A DNA stretch of 64,000 nt. It comes from Leptospira mtsangambouensis (lineage in GTDB: Bacteria; Spirochaetota; Leptospiria; Leptospirales; Leptospiraceae). Where the stretch lies: the NCBI RefSeq assembly GCF_004770475.1, contig NZ_RQHK01000017.1, positions 1-64,000 of the forward strand. Direction: 5' to 3'. Positions 43,748 to 53,029 of the stretch are shown here, one piece after another. The notes beneath the pieces were generated by a model. It had not been told where the DNA came from and made no database searches. It saw only the letters and a program-made list of their open reading frames with translations. Positions within the stretch are counted from its first letter, which is position 1. Every line of letters begins with the position of its first letter. The position numbers and the translations under genes are program-made.

Positions 43748-45089
43748 CAAAACACTTTCCTAAATTTCTCAAATACGTAGCTTCTGCCAAACCTAAATCC
43801 CGTTTGCCTATCAATAGATTTTTTTCTCGGTTGATCAAATCGTTTTCGATGATATCCCAATTTTCAAAACTGATCAGTCCATTCGAATACTGTGATCTGG
43901 CTATCATGGCACGAATCTCCGAAGCTTTATAAAATTCTGTCAATACAACCAACTGTTCCGATGCATTTTTGAAATTGAGATGTGACTGTTCTAAGGAAAA
44001 TGTCAGAGAGTTTTTTTTGGCATCTCTTGTATGAATTGATTTTTCATATTCAGTTTTTGCAATTTTAACATTATAATAATCTCTTCCACCATTGAACAAT
44101 GGATAGGTTAAGTTCAAACCAAAACTATAATTTCTTGGTTTTGGTAACCATACATCATCTTGCCTGGTGACAGTCGCGCTTAAATTCAGATCAGGATAAA
44201 ACCCTGCTTCTGCCACACCAATATTTGCCTGTGCAGCGCGCACTTTGGATTGTTCCGCCATTACAGAGGGATGTGACTCTAACAAGTTTTCCTTTTCTTT
44301 TTCCGAAAACTTTTTTTCCAAAACTGGCTCATACACAAATTCTGAATTGATATTGATATCCAAACGATTGGAGATTACTCTCTCCACTTCATTTACATTA
44401 CTTTCAAACAATCGAAAGGCAGAAGACACTTCAAATTCGGCTTGTTTTACAAAAGATTCACTAAGTAAAAAACTTCCCTTATGTTCCCTACCCACTTCAT
44501 ATCGAAGTTTTACCAAATCACGATTTTTTGTACGTCGGTCTTTGATTTTTTCTGAAAGTTGGTGTAATTCTTTGGCATACAACATCTGTGCGTAACCTGA
44601 CTTTAGTTCAAAACAAACTTTCAACCTAGAATCATGTAATGTCTGTTTGGCTGCTTGCAACAAAGCTTCTGTTTTATCTATTCCACTTTTATCCTTAAAT
44701 CCGGCAAAAAGGTTTTGGTTGGTGCTAAGGCCTACTGAATAACGATTGATTGCCGTTGGTCTTGATTCCCCTGAACTGGTTTGTTGGTTTGTATTTGAAG
44801 CTGTTCCAGCCGATCCATTGATCAAAGGATCATTCACAGTTCCCGATCCACTAAAATTGGCGGACGATTGTCTTGCTGAAGCCAAAACATTTACGGTAGG
44901 TAAATAAGAAGCGTAACTTTTTTCGTTTTCGAAAAAGGCTTTGTCGTAATCTGCCTTTGCCGATAAAAATTCAGGATTGGATTGTAAGGCTGTTTGCCAA
45001 AGTTCTTTAATGAGAATAGGTTTTGCCGAAAGGGTAACAACTGACCCTGTTGTTACCAAAACAAACAATAGAATACGATGAAACTTCAC
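43737..45089 (-). CDS. TolC family outer-membrane efflux protein
   Basis: 450 aa. A signal peptide (residues 1-22, cleaved near LSA-KP) precedes two TolC repeats rich in heptads. Characteristic segments are LWQTALQSNPEFLSAKADYD near the start, RYSVGLSTNQNLFAGF, AEAGFYPDLNLSATV and FGLNLTYPLFNGGRDYYNVK. It forms the outer-membrane duct of the efflux pump encoded by the following macA and macB. As the first gene, its upstream 58 bp should carry the operon promoter. A low-complexity SSG/NTN-rich segment (residues 80-115) is unusual. Confidence 0.9.
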   Translation of the reverse strand: MKFHRILLFVLVTTGSVVTLSAKPILIKELWQTALQSNPEFLSAKADYDKAFFENEKSYASYLPTVNVLASARQSSANFSGSGTVNDPLINGSAGTASNTNQQTSSGESRPTAINRYSVGLSTNQNLFAGFKDKSGIDKTEALLQAAKQTLHDSRLKVCFELKSGYAQMLYAKELHQLSEKIKDRRTKNRDLVKLRYEVGREHKGSFLLSESFVKQAEFEVSSAFRLFESNVNEVERVISNRLDININSEFVYEPVLEKKFSEKEKENLLESHPSVMAEQSKVRAAQANIGVAEAGFYPDLNLSATVTRQDDVWLPKPRNYSFGLNLTYPLFNGGRDYYNVKIAKTEYEKSIHTRDAKKNSLTFSLEQSHLNFKNASEQLVVLTEFYKASEIRAMIARSQYSNGLISFENWDIIENDLINREKNLLIGKRDLGLAEATYLRNLGKCFDED

Positions 45090-45147
45090 TATATAATAAA
45101 CCTAAGTTTGATTACAAAAGTTCCCAAAAGTTTGATTTTAAAAAAAA

Positions 45148-46086
45148 TTACCAACTCCCGGAACTCCCTCCTCCTCCAAAACTTCCGCCGCCACCGCTAA
45201 ATCCACCCGAACGAAATCCTCCACCACCACTCGACCAACCACTGCTTCCTGAACTGCGGGAAGTTCCACCAAATACACCTTTTTTCATTCTTTTCCTTCC
45301 ATGTGGCGTTAACAAATGGTAGAGTTTATATAGTCCAATTCCAATCGCATAAGTCAAAAATACAGAAGCACCTACATTGGCACCATGAATTGCTGTTGGA
45401 AATAAACTCCAAAAAGGAAACAAAAAGAAGTAGATAAACCAACCAATATAAGGTGCATTAGCTGCTATATAAGTAAAAATACCAAGAATAAACAAAACGA
45501 AAATGGAAACAAACACCTTTACTCCAAAAGGAATTTCTTCTTGTCCATGTGATAACTCTCCCAAAAAAGACAATGGACCTAAATGGGAATAATCATCGGG
45601 AATTGGAGCCGTATAAGTACCTTGGATCGCATCAATAATTGCATTGATACCATTCTGAATTCCAGATTGGATATCTCCTTTTTTAAAATAAGGTTTTATT
45701 TCTTTTTCTATGATATGGTGACAAAGAACATCCGTTAGATTTCCTTCCAATCCATATCCCACTTCGATCCGTAATTTTCGATCGTTTATGGCAATTAACA
45801 ATAAAACTCCGTTATCCTTTTTCTTTTGGCCTAATTTCCATGCCTCCACAACTTTCATGGAATATTCTTCTATTCCTTCACCTTCTAATGACGGAACCAC
45901 TAATACCGCAATTTGGTTGCTGGTTTTACTTTCATGTTCTTTCAGTTGCCTTTCTAAAGCGGAAACAAAACCAGAATCCAAAGTCCAGGTTTCGTCCACA
46001 ACTCTACCAGTCAAAGTGGGAACGTCTTTTGCTTGGATGAAAATGGGAAAAAAGAAAAGAAGAGAAAAAACCAATACTCTCTGCAT
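45148..46086 (-). CDS. TPM-domain (YgcG-like) membrane protein with Gly/Ser-rich tail
   Basis: 312 aa. A signal peptide ends near IQA-KD. The TPM domain (about 25-155) carries GRVVDETWTLDSGFVSALE, QIAVLVVPSLEGEGIEEYSM and GYGLEGNLTD, the YgcG/TPM_phosphatase hallmarks. Two or three helices follow (195-265), and the last 40 residues are almost only Gly, Ser, Phe and Arg. Such proteins sit in the envelope; some relatives are linked to photosystem repair or phosphatase activity, but the bacterial role is unclear. It lies 48 bp after the SulP gene on the same strand. Confidence 0.85.
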   Translation of the reverse strand: MQRVLVFSLLFFFPIFIQAKDVPTLTGRVVDETWTLDSGFVSALERQLKEHESKTSNQIAVLVVPSLEGEGIEEYSMKVVEAWKLGQKKKDNGVLLLIAINDRKLRIEVGYGLEGNLTDVLCHHIIEKEIKPYFKKGDIQSGIQNGINAIIDAIQGTYTAPIPDDYSHLGPLSFLGELSHGQEEIPFGVKVFVSIFVLFILGIFTYIAANAPYIGWFIYFFLFPFWSLFPTAIHGANVGASVFLTYAIGIGLYKLYHLLTPHGRKRMKKGVFGGTSRSSGSSGWSSGGGGFRSGGFSGGGGSFGGGGSSGSW

Positions 46087-46134
46087 ACAGGAATATTGGT
46101 TTTGAAACTAGAAGTTACAAGAATTTTTTGTTAC

Positions 46135-47745
46135 TTACTTGTGGATTCGTGTGGCTCCATAATAAGTCGAGATTGGTTTTAAATCCTCAAAACCAATTAG
46201 ATTTACTTGCCCACCTCTTAATTCATAATCTCGTTTGAAACTTTGTAGAAACTCAATAGCTGAAAATCCAATCATCTTTACGTTTTTATCAAACTTTAAG
46301 TCCACTCTTTCACCGGGAGTCACTTTCCTAAGTAATAATTTCAATGAAATCATATTCGAAAAAAGCAATGCATGTTTTACATACAACTCATGGACTTTAT
46401 TTTCAGATTTTACAGTAATATCGGCGACAAAAATATAACGAAGAGGAACTCCGAAATAAATCTGAATTAAAATTGCTGTAACAATTCCACAGAAAACACC
46501 AACTAACAAATCTTCAACAATCGTTAGAACTACAGTGACTGTAAAAATAACAATTTGGTCCCAACCTTTGTCGTATGTTTCTTTAAAAACATGAGGAGAA
46601 GCCAATCGAATCCCCACCATAATCAAAATACCTGCAAGTGATGCGAGAGGAATTCTGTGGATGAGGCCGGGCAAAAGCAAAATAAAAAATAACAAAAACA
46701 AACCATGAAAAAAGTTCGACCAACGAGTTTTGGCGCCATTTTCCATATTGGCCGAAGACCTGACCACTTCTGCGATGATCGGCAATCCACCAATCCAACC
46801 TAAAAGAAAGTTTCCTGCACCCTTCGCCACAAGTTCACGATCCATATTGGATTTACGTCGATATGGATCTGTATTATCAACAGCGGTTGCAGTTAACAAA
46901 GATTCAATGCTTGCGATGAGTGCGATTGTGATCACCATGACCCAAAAGATCCCATCTTTCCATCTGGAAAAGTCAGGGAAGGTAATCCCATCATAAATAT
47001 GATCAGGTAGATTTACTAATTTTTCAGGTCCAATTTTATAAGTTTGATCGAGTAATGTATAAGAATGTTCATCTGCTAAATCAAAAACCAATCCGAGGAC
47101 TATCCCCACTAACACTGCGACTAGTGGTGCAGGCAATTTTTTGACTAATGGGTTTTTGATTTTTGCAAGGACTGCAATGATCACAATGGCAGAAATTCCA
47201 ATAATGGCGACTTCGGGATTTACAAAAGGAAAACTCGAAGGTATTTCTAAAAGTAATCCACCGATAGTTTTTGCCTTCGGGGTTATTCCCAGAGCTACAT
47301 AAAACTGTTTTGAGATAATGATAATTCCAATGGCAGCCATCATTCCGTGAACAACTGAAATTGGAAAATAGACAGTTAAATTGCCTGCTTTCACAAGTCC
47401 CAAAACGACTTGGATAGCACCTGCAATTACAATGGCCGCAAGGGTGAGTTCAAATCCAAGTTTTGGATCTCCACCACCAAGAACCATAATCGAATTCAAA
47501 ACAACGGCTATGAGCCCAGCGGCTGGTCCGTTGATTGTTAGGTGGGAGCCACTCAGTAAGGAAGCAATGATTCCACCAACAATCCCCGAAAAAATTCCAG
47601 CCATTGGTGGTGCTCCCGAAGCAAGTGAAATGCCCAAACATAGCGGCAATGCAATCAGAAACACAATAAAACCGGAGACAATATCAGATCTCCAGTTTTC
47701 CTTTAACCCGGGTAACCAATCTTTTGGTTTATTTTGATTGTTCAT
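46135..47745 (-). CDS. SulP family inorganic anion transporter
   Basis: 536 aa from the ATG at 47745; AGAGAGG lies 9 bases upstream, and the in-frame ATG at 47754 is too close to it. At least ten membrane helices begin with IVSGFIVFLIALPLCLGISLASG. NGPAAGLIAVV and ASIESLLTATAVDNTDPYRR are SulP signatures. The C-terminal cytosolic part (about 440-536) is a weak STAS-like domain. SulP members move sulfate, bicarbonate or related anions; BicA-like bicarbonate uptake is possible given the SbtA gene nearby. It is 22 bp after the sensor/regulator gene, so the two are probably one operon. Confidence 0.88.
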   Translation of the reverse strand: MNNQNKPKDWLPGLKENWRSDIVSGFIVFLIALPLCLGISLASGAPPMAGIFSGIVGGIIASLLSGSHLTINGPAAGLIAVVLNSIMVLGGGDPKLGFELTLAAIVIAGAIQVVLGLVKAGNLTVYFPISVVHGMMAAIGIIIISKQFYVALGITPKAKTIGGLLLEIPSSFPFVNPEVAIIGISAIVIIAVLAKIKNPLVKKLPAPLVAVLVGIVLGLVFDLADEHSYTLLDQTYKIGPEKLVNLPDHIYDGITFPDFSRWKDGIFWVMVITIALIASIESLLTATAVDNTDPYRRKSNMDRELVAKGAGNFLLGWIGGLPIIAEVVRSSANMENGAKTRWSNFFHGLFLLFFILLLPGLIHRIPLASLAGILIMVGIRLASPHVFKETYDKGWDQIVIFTVTVVLTIVEDLLVGVFCGIVTAILIQIYFGVPLRYIFVADITVKSENKVHELYVKHALLFSNMISLKLLLRKVTPGERVDLKFDKNVKMIGFSAIEFLQSFKRDYELRGGQVNLIGFEDLKPISTYYGATRIHK

Positions 47746-47767
47746 AGCGAACATCCTCTCTATCTAT

Positions 47768-49336
47768 CTAACTATCTTTATTTATATGGCCTTTTGTTTT
47801 TCGAAATTGGTTCGGGTTCACACCGGATTGTTTTTTAAATTCTAAATAAAAAGCGGATCTGGATCCAAATCCAGATAGTTTGCCAACCTCAGCAATATTG
47901 AGTTCTGGTTTTTCATTCAGTAAAATCATAGCCTCTTTGATTCGATATTGGTTTAACAAAGATGGAAAATTGAAGTTGTATTCTGAATTGATGAGTTCGC
48001 TTAGCTGATGGTAAGAAAGACCCATTTTGGATGCGATGAGCTCTTCGTTACATGCTGGATCAAGGTAGATTTTTTCTGCGCCTAACAACATCTCAAGTTT
48101 ATTACGAAACTCCGTTTTATCTAGTTTTGTAGTTAACGATCTGTATCTTGTCTTCGATTTATCTTTTTTTTCGTAGTTCCGCAAAAACAAAAAAGATCCC
48201 GCAGTTAAGAAAGGAAGATAGAACACAGACGCATAAATAAAAAACGGCTGATATGGATAAAAATCGAAATGGAACAATGTCTTTAAGAAGACGGAAAAAA
48301 GAAAGAAGAACCAACCAAGAACGTAAGATCTATTTTCACTTTCTTGATTTACTAACAAAGATTCATGAGTCTTATATAAGTGATAGGCAGCAGTTCCGAA
48401 GATAGATAGAACTAGAAAAATTCTAAATTCGTAAACACGTGAAAAAAGAGGAACAAGGATGTACAAAAATCCTGCAAACCCTGAAACCCAAAACAAAATA
48501 GTCCGAGAAACACGATTGCCGACAAACTGATCAAAAGAAGCTAAATAAACAAAGAAGATGAAATGATTAATCGATAAAAAGATGTAATAAGAATGCCTGA
48601 TTAAATTGTTAGTATTCCCAAAAATTGATGCAAATTCTTTCCCGTGCACTGAATACACAAGAAGAAAGAACATAAGAAAGTGTATTAAAATGGATATGTA
48701 AACTTTTTCTTTTGATTTAAAATACTCTGATAAAGCCCAACCAAAAGAAACTATCCCAACCATTGAAAAAAATAAAAAGGTCAGAAACCGAAACAAAACG
48801 ACAGAACGGTAACCTGCCTGAGAGACTGTTCTGATCGGGAAGTTCAAATCTTCGTTGGAAATTAGATAGATATAAAAATAACGACTCTCTTTAGGGCGGA
48901 GGGTGACATTGAAATGAGGAAATGGAGAAAGTAAACCCATCCAATCTTCCCAAACGTAACCACTATAGGAATCTATGACGTTCCCTTCCGGACCCTCCGA
49001 ACAAAGTTCCACAAAAGGAATGTTAATCCATTGGATGAGCACGCTGAATTGAGAATCCATTTCCAGTTCATTCAGTAACTGAAACCGGACCCATTGGCCA
49101 CCTTCCTCCCGTTTTCCCCTCATAGCATCCGCGCTTCTGTTCTCAATCCAGACCAAATTTCGCAGAGATTGGATCGATTCGTGGCTACAGTTCTTAGGAA
49201 CTTCTGTTTTTTGAGGTACTAAAAATTGGACATCGCGGCTTATGTTCCGCCCGTAGAAACTTTCAGGCTTCCACAAACACCCACCCAATCCGGCATAGAT
49301 TGCCAATAGGAGGATAATTCGGACCATTTGTTTCAT
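47768..49336 (-). CDS. 7TM-DISM sensor fused to AraC-type DNA-binding domain
   Basis: 522 aa from the ATG at 49336; a GTG at 49345 is also in frame. The N-terminal hydrophobic stretch ends LGGC, a good lipobox, unusual for a polytopic receptor. The extracytoplasmic DISM domain is at about 35-170 (GGQWVRFQLLNELEMDSQFS). Seven helices span about 180-385. The AraC HTH is at about 420-520 (ELIASKMGLSYHQLSELINS, EVGKLSGFGSRSAFYLEFKK). It is a one-protein membrane transcription factor. It sits upstream of the SulP gene and divergent from sbtA, its likely targets. Confidence 0.87.
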   Translation of the reverse strand: MKQMVRIILLLAIYAGLGGCLWKPESFYGRNISRDVQFLVPQKTEVPKNCSHESIQSLRNLVWIENRSADAMRGKREEGGQWVRFQLLNELEMDSQFSVLIQWINIPFVELCSEGPEGNVIDSYSGYVWEDWMGLLSPFPHFNVTLRPKESRYFYIYLISNEDLNFPIRTVSQAGYRSVVLFRFLTFLFFSMVGIVSFGWALSEYFKSKEKVYISILIHFLMFFLLVYSVHGKEFASIFGNTNNLIRHSYYIFLSINHFIFFVYLASFDQFVGNRVSRTILFWVSGFAGFLYILVPLFSRVYEFRIFLVLSIFGTAAYHLYKTHESLLVNQESENRSYVLGWFFFLFSVFLKTLFHFDFYPYQPFFIYASVFYLPFLTAGSFLFLRNYEKKDKSKTRYRSLTTKLDKTEFRNKLEMLLGAEKIYLDPACNEELIASKMGLSYHQLSELINSEYNFNFPSLLNQYRIKEAMILLNEKPELNIAEVGKLSGFGSRSAFYLEFKKQSGVNPNQFRKTKGHINKDS

Positions 49337-49480
49337 CTGAATCACCAGTCTTCGTGTTATCTACGCATGAGAAAGCGATTTCGATGTTTAATGAATTTTG
49401 AAATGAATTATTTTTTGTCCAATTTTATGATTTTGGACAAAATACATGTCTAAAATGATGACAAATAGAGGGATGAAATT

Positions 49481-50467
49481 ATGGATTTCCACGCAGCACT
49501 CAACAACATTTTAAACCCACCGGTACTCTTTTTCTTTTTAGGAATGGGTGTCGTATTCTTCAAATCAGATCTAAGGATTACGGAAGGTGTCTCCAAATTC
49601 CTATCTTTGTATCTTTTGTTCTCCATTGGCTTCAAAGGTGGTCATGAACTTTTCAAATCCCCTTTTGCAGAAGAACATTTGTTAACACTCATCGCCTGTA
49701 TGTTTATGGCATGTTTTGTTCCCATTTATTCTTACTTTATCTTCAAAGCAAAACTGGATCATGCGAACTCTGCAGCCCTTGCGGGAAGTTTTGGTTCGAT
49801 CAGTGCCGTTACCTTTGTGACCGCAGGAGCTTTCTTACACAGCTATGGATATGAATACCAAGGTTTTATCGTAGCAGGAATGGCTCTTATGGAATCACCC
49901 GCGATTGTTCTCGCAGTGATTTTGGATCGTTTGGGTAAAAAGAAAAACCATGAAAATATAAACGAAAAAATTCATTGGAAACAATTACTCCACGAAGCTT
50001 TCTTTAGTTCTTCAGTTTATATTTTGATCGGAGCACTCATCGTTGGTTATCTATCTGGTGAATCTGGTTGGAATACTACAAAACCTTTCACTGAGGATAT
50101 TTTTAAAGGACTTCTCACTTTCTTTCTTTTGGACAAAGGAATTGATGCCGCAAGACAAATGCGCGAACTAAAGAAAGTTGGATTCTTTTTGGTTGGATCA
50201 GCCATTGCCATCATGGTGATCAACGTCGTCATTGCGATCCTACTCACAAAAATCATTCAAATGCCTATCGGCGATGCTCTGATGTTCGTAGTACTTTGTG
50301 CTTCCGCATCCTACATTGCAGTACCGGCAGCCATGAAGGAATCTATTCCCGAGGCAAATCCAAGCATTTACCTAACAGTAGCTTTATCAATCGTGTTCCC
50401 AATTAATATTATTATTGGAATTCCCTTATACTTTTATATACTAAAAGTAATAAGCGGAGTCGCATAA
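49481..50467 (+). CDS. SbtA-type sodium-dependent bicarbonate transporter
   Basis: 328 aa with about ten helices in two inverted halves. Characteristic segments are NPPVLFFFLGMGVVFFKSDL, SIGFKGGHELFKS, GSFGSISAVTFVTAGAFLH, ALMESPAIVLAVI and CASASYIAVPAAMKES. These match SbtA (former DUF897), the Na+/HCO3- symporter first described in cyanobacteria. The regulatory SbtB gene is not adjacent. It is divergent from the DISM-AraC regulator, with the porin gene 39 bp downstream. Transport of bicarbonate is inferred from the family. Confidence 0.9.
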   Translation: MDFHAALNNILNPPVLFFFLGMGVVFFKSDLRITEGVSKFLSLYLLFSIGFKGGHELFKSPFAEEHLLTLIACMFMACFVPIYSYFIFKAKLDHANSAALAGSFGSISAVTFVTAGAFLHSYGYEYQGFIVAGMALMESPAIVLAVILDRLGKKKNHENINEKIHWKQLLHEAFFSSSVYILIGALIVGYLSGESGWNTTKPFTEDIFKGLLTFFLLDKGIDAARQMRELKKVGFFLVGSAIAIMVINVVIAILLTKIIQMPIGDALMFVVLCASASYIAVPAAMKESIPEANPSIYLTVALSIVFPINIIIGIPLYFYILKVISGVA

Positions 50468-50506
50468 TTTGAGAGAACATATCACTTAAGGAAAAGGAGA
50501 TATCGC

Positions 50507-52345
50507 ATGTATATTTCAAAAGGTTATTTCTATTTTCTACTGTTAGCGGTTTTTTTGCCGCTAACAGTGCCAAAGGCTGAACCAACAGAAACACAAAATT
50601 CCGAAGGAACAGTTCAGACTCCCAAACCTTATGTTTCAACAATGAAAGAAAAAGGGATCGATCCTGAATACAATCGGCATATGTTTGTCGAACCAGAGTT
50701 GTCCAAACATTCCGCCAACTCGCAACAATTTTGGTTAAATGATGTATTACGATTTGGATTGTATTTAAGACCCAGACAAGAATCCAGATACAATTTGGAT
50801 TTTAATGCCTCTGACAAAGGTTATATTGATAGAACCATCCAAACATCTTCCATTTATTTTATTTTTGACCCAAGTCCTTATGTTCAAGCTAAGGTAACAC
50901 TCCAAGATGCTCGAGTTTGGGGAGGAGAATCCCCCGCATCCTCTGGAGACATCCGAGCTAATTTTTTTAACAATACTGCAGATCTTTATTCAAAGAACCA
51001 AACTAATGCAGTTTCTCTAAACCAAACAGGAGTTAGAGAAGCCTTTGTGACTCTCAACCAACTCCCCCTACATTCTAAATTACAAGTGGGAAGGCAAATT
51101 TGGGCTTATGGAGACCAACGGATGATTGGTGGAGGAAACTGGACAGTGAACGGCCTCTCTTTCGATGGCGCAAGACTCATGTTCAATTATGAGAATTTTA
51201 AAATCCACTTTTTAATGGCAAGGCCCTACTGGACACAAAGCGGAACCAACGGTGTAGTATCTGCCAATGATCCTAAACTCAACTCGGCAGCAACAGGAAC
51301 AGATACAACACTTCTCGGAACCTATAATAGTTTTACCATTCCTGATTGGGTGACTTTGGATCTTTATAGTTTAGGAGTGGTTCGCAAATGGAAAAAAAAT
51401 CCAATCAATCCTGTGACTGGTTTGCCTGAATCTTCGAATGATGATCCTCAAGCTATGAATCGAAGTAAACAAAACCAAAACCTTATCACAACAGGATTTC
51501 GTCTGACCAACAGAACCAAAGGAAATTTCCTTCCAGAAGGAAAATCTTGGGACTTCACTTGGGAATCCGCTTTCCAAACAGGAACCAGTGGCAGACGAAT
51601 CCAAGACCCGTATTTAAAAGAATATCTGCCCAATGAATATGACAACTCGAGGACCGAAAGAGAAAAATATACAGGACAAATGCATGTGTTTCAAACCGGA
51701 TATACTTTTTTCAAAAAACTACGGTTAGGTGGACAAGTTTTATACGCATCTGGTGACAAAAATAGAGCTGATGCGTCTGTATCCACTTTCCAAACACTGG
51801 CCAATCCAAGATTTGGAGTGATTCCCTATTTTAATAGTGTGGCTGGGATTTCAGAAAACATCAACGCACAAAATCTTTATTCAAAGTCAGTGAGTATCAG
51901 TTATAAAACCGATTCCTTTGGAGAATTCCAGGTCACTTACTTCCAGAATGATAAAGCAGAAAAACAAGATGCTTGGTATGCCATCAGCGGTGCTGCCAAT
52001 TCCACAAGTTCTCTGGGTGAAAAAAATCCTTATCCAGTTTCTTCCGACAAAGGCAGTACAGAGAATTATTCTAATAATTCATACTCTTCTCCTTATGCCC
52101 TGGGAAAACGAATTTATACGGAAGTGGATTTGACTTGGCACGGACAAATTAACGATTTTGTTTCCTTATGGATGGGATTTGGGTATTTGAATGCGGGGGA
52201 TTCGGTGCGTAATTATCGAAATAGCAAAATCCAATACAATACGACCACACAATCCTTTGAATGGAACCAAAACTACTTACAAGGCAAAAACCAACTGGCA
52301 CGTGACGCCTATATGGCCTATGCCCAAATCAACGCTGCTTTTTAA
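50507..52345 (+). CDS. outer-membrane beta-barrel protein, alginate-export (AlgE) type
   Basis: 612 aa. A signal peptide ends near KAEP (residue 23). The mature part is rich in alternating aromatic/polar strands: LRFGLYLRPRQESRYN, SSIYFIFDPSPYVQAKVTLQ, LQVGRQIWAYGDQRMIGGGN and MHVFQTGYTFFKKLRLGGQV. The order, with QVGRQ..YGDQR..G...W, is typical of alginate_exp (AlgE-like) porins. AAAGGAG precedes the ATG. It is 39 bp after sbtA and probably co-transcribed, so it may let anions reach the inner-membrane transporter. Confidence 0.78.
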   Translation: MYISKGYFYFLLLAVFLPLTVPKAEPTETQNSEGTVQTPKPYVSTMKEKGIDPEYNRHMFVEPELSKHSANSQQFWLNDVLRFGLYLRPRQESRYNLDFNASDKGYIDRTIQTSSIYFIFDPSPYVQAKVTLQDARVWGGESPASSGDIRANFFNNTADLYSKNQTNAVSLNQTGVREAFVTLNQLPLHSKLQVGRQIWAYGDQRMIGGGNWTVNGLSFDGARLMFNYENFKIHFLMARPYWTQSGTNGVVSANDPKLNSAATGTDTTLLGTYNSFTIPDWVTLDLYSLGVVRKWKKNPINPVTGLPESSNDDPQAMNRSKQNQNLITTGFRLTNRTKGNFLPEGKSWDFTWESAFQTGTSGRRIQDPYLKEYLPNEYDNSRTEREKYTGQMHVFQTGYTFFKKLRLGGQVLYASGDKNRADASVSTFQTLANPRFGVIPYFNSVAGISENINAQNLYSKSVSISYKTDSFGEFQVTYFQNDKAEKQDAWYAISGAANSTSSLGEKNPYPVSSDKGSTENYSNNSYSSPYALGKRIYTEVDLTWHGQINDFVSLWMGFGYLNAGDSVRNYRNSKIQYNTTTQSFEWNQNYLQGKNQLARDAYMAYAQINAAF

Positions 52346-52405
52346 GAAAAACGTTCGATTTTTAGATGGATTTGAATATGATGGAGGTCAGATTGATTCA
52401 AGTCC

Positions 52406-53029
52406 ATGTTGGAAGCTTCAAACAAACAAAGACGGATTCGCAATAGCCTCTCGCGTGAGGAAATTAGAAACGTTTCCCTCCTAATTTTAAAGGAAGAAGG
52501 ATTGGAAGGTCTTTCCATGCGAAAGATTGCCAACCGACTTGGTTGCAGTGTTGCCAGTCCTTATTCCTATTATGAAAGCCAAATTGACCTTGTCCAAGAC
52601 TTGATCAAATCAGGTGAGGATGAGCTCCTCTCCATGTTAAAAAAGGCAAGTGCGGAAGTAGAAACTAACTCCGCCTTCCAACAATTAGCTGCCATTGCCC
52701 GTGCCTATTTTAATTTCGCAAGTAACAACCGAGAGTTACACAAAGTCATGTTTGTGACCGACTACGGCGGAGTACATAGAAAAGCATTTCCTCAATTACC
52801 AAAAAGTTATCGTTTCTTTTTAGAAACGGTTCGCATTGGATTTGAATCCGGTGAAATTCCGTATCCAAAAAATGAATATCCTGCCATCGCGCGATTGATG
52901 TGGAGTTGGATGTATGGAGTGATTGTTTTGGATATGACTGGAATGCTTCGAAAAAGAAAAGGTTCAGGAAACCCCATTGAAGAAGGGATTTCCTATTTCC
53001 AAAAACTTTTGAGTAAAAAAGAAATCTAA
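52406..53029 (+). CDS. TetR family regulator (TetR_C_13-like)
   Basis: 207 aa. HTH at residues 12-62 (SREEIRNVSLLILKEEGLEG, MRKIANRLGCSVASPYSYYE). The ligand domain contains AAIARAYFNFASNNRELHKVMF, a pattern seen in TetR proteins with a WHG-type C-terminus. It lies 60 bp after the porin gene on the same strand and overlaps the convergent acyltransferase-like gene by 4 bp. Target unknown. Confidence 0.87.
   Translation: MLEASNKQRRIRNSLSREEIRNVSLLILKEEGLEGLSMRKIANRLGCSVASPYSYYESQIDLVQDLIKSGEDELLSMLKKASAEVETNSAFQQLAAIARAYFNFASNNRELHKVMFVTDYGGVHRKAFPQLPKSYRFFLETVRIGFESGEIPYPKNEYPAIARLMWSWMYGVIVLDMTGMLRKRKGSGNPIEEGISYFQKLLSKKEI

Noticed and set aside
45050..45322. Proline-rich open frame PPPPKLPPPPLNPPE
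   Set aside because: It is the complement of the Gly/Ser-rich tail of the TPM protein, not an independent gene.
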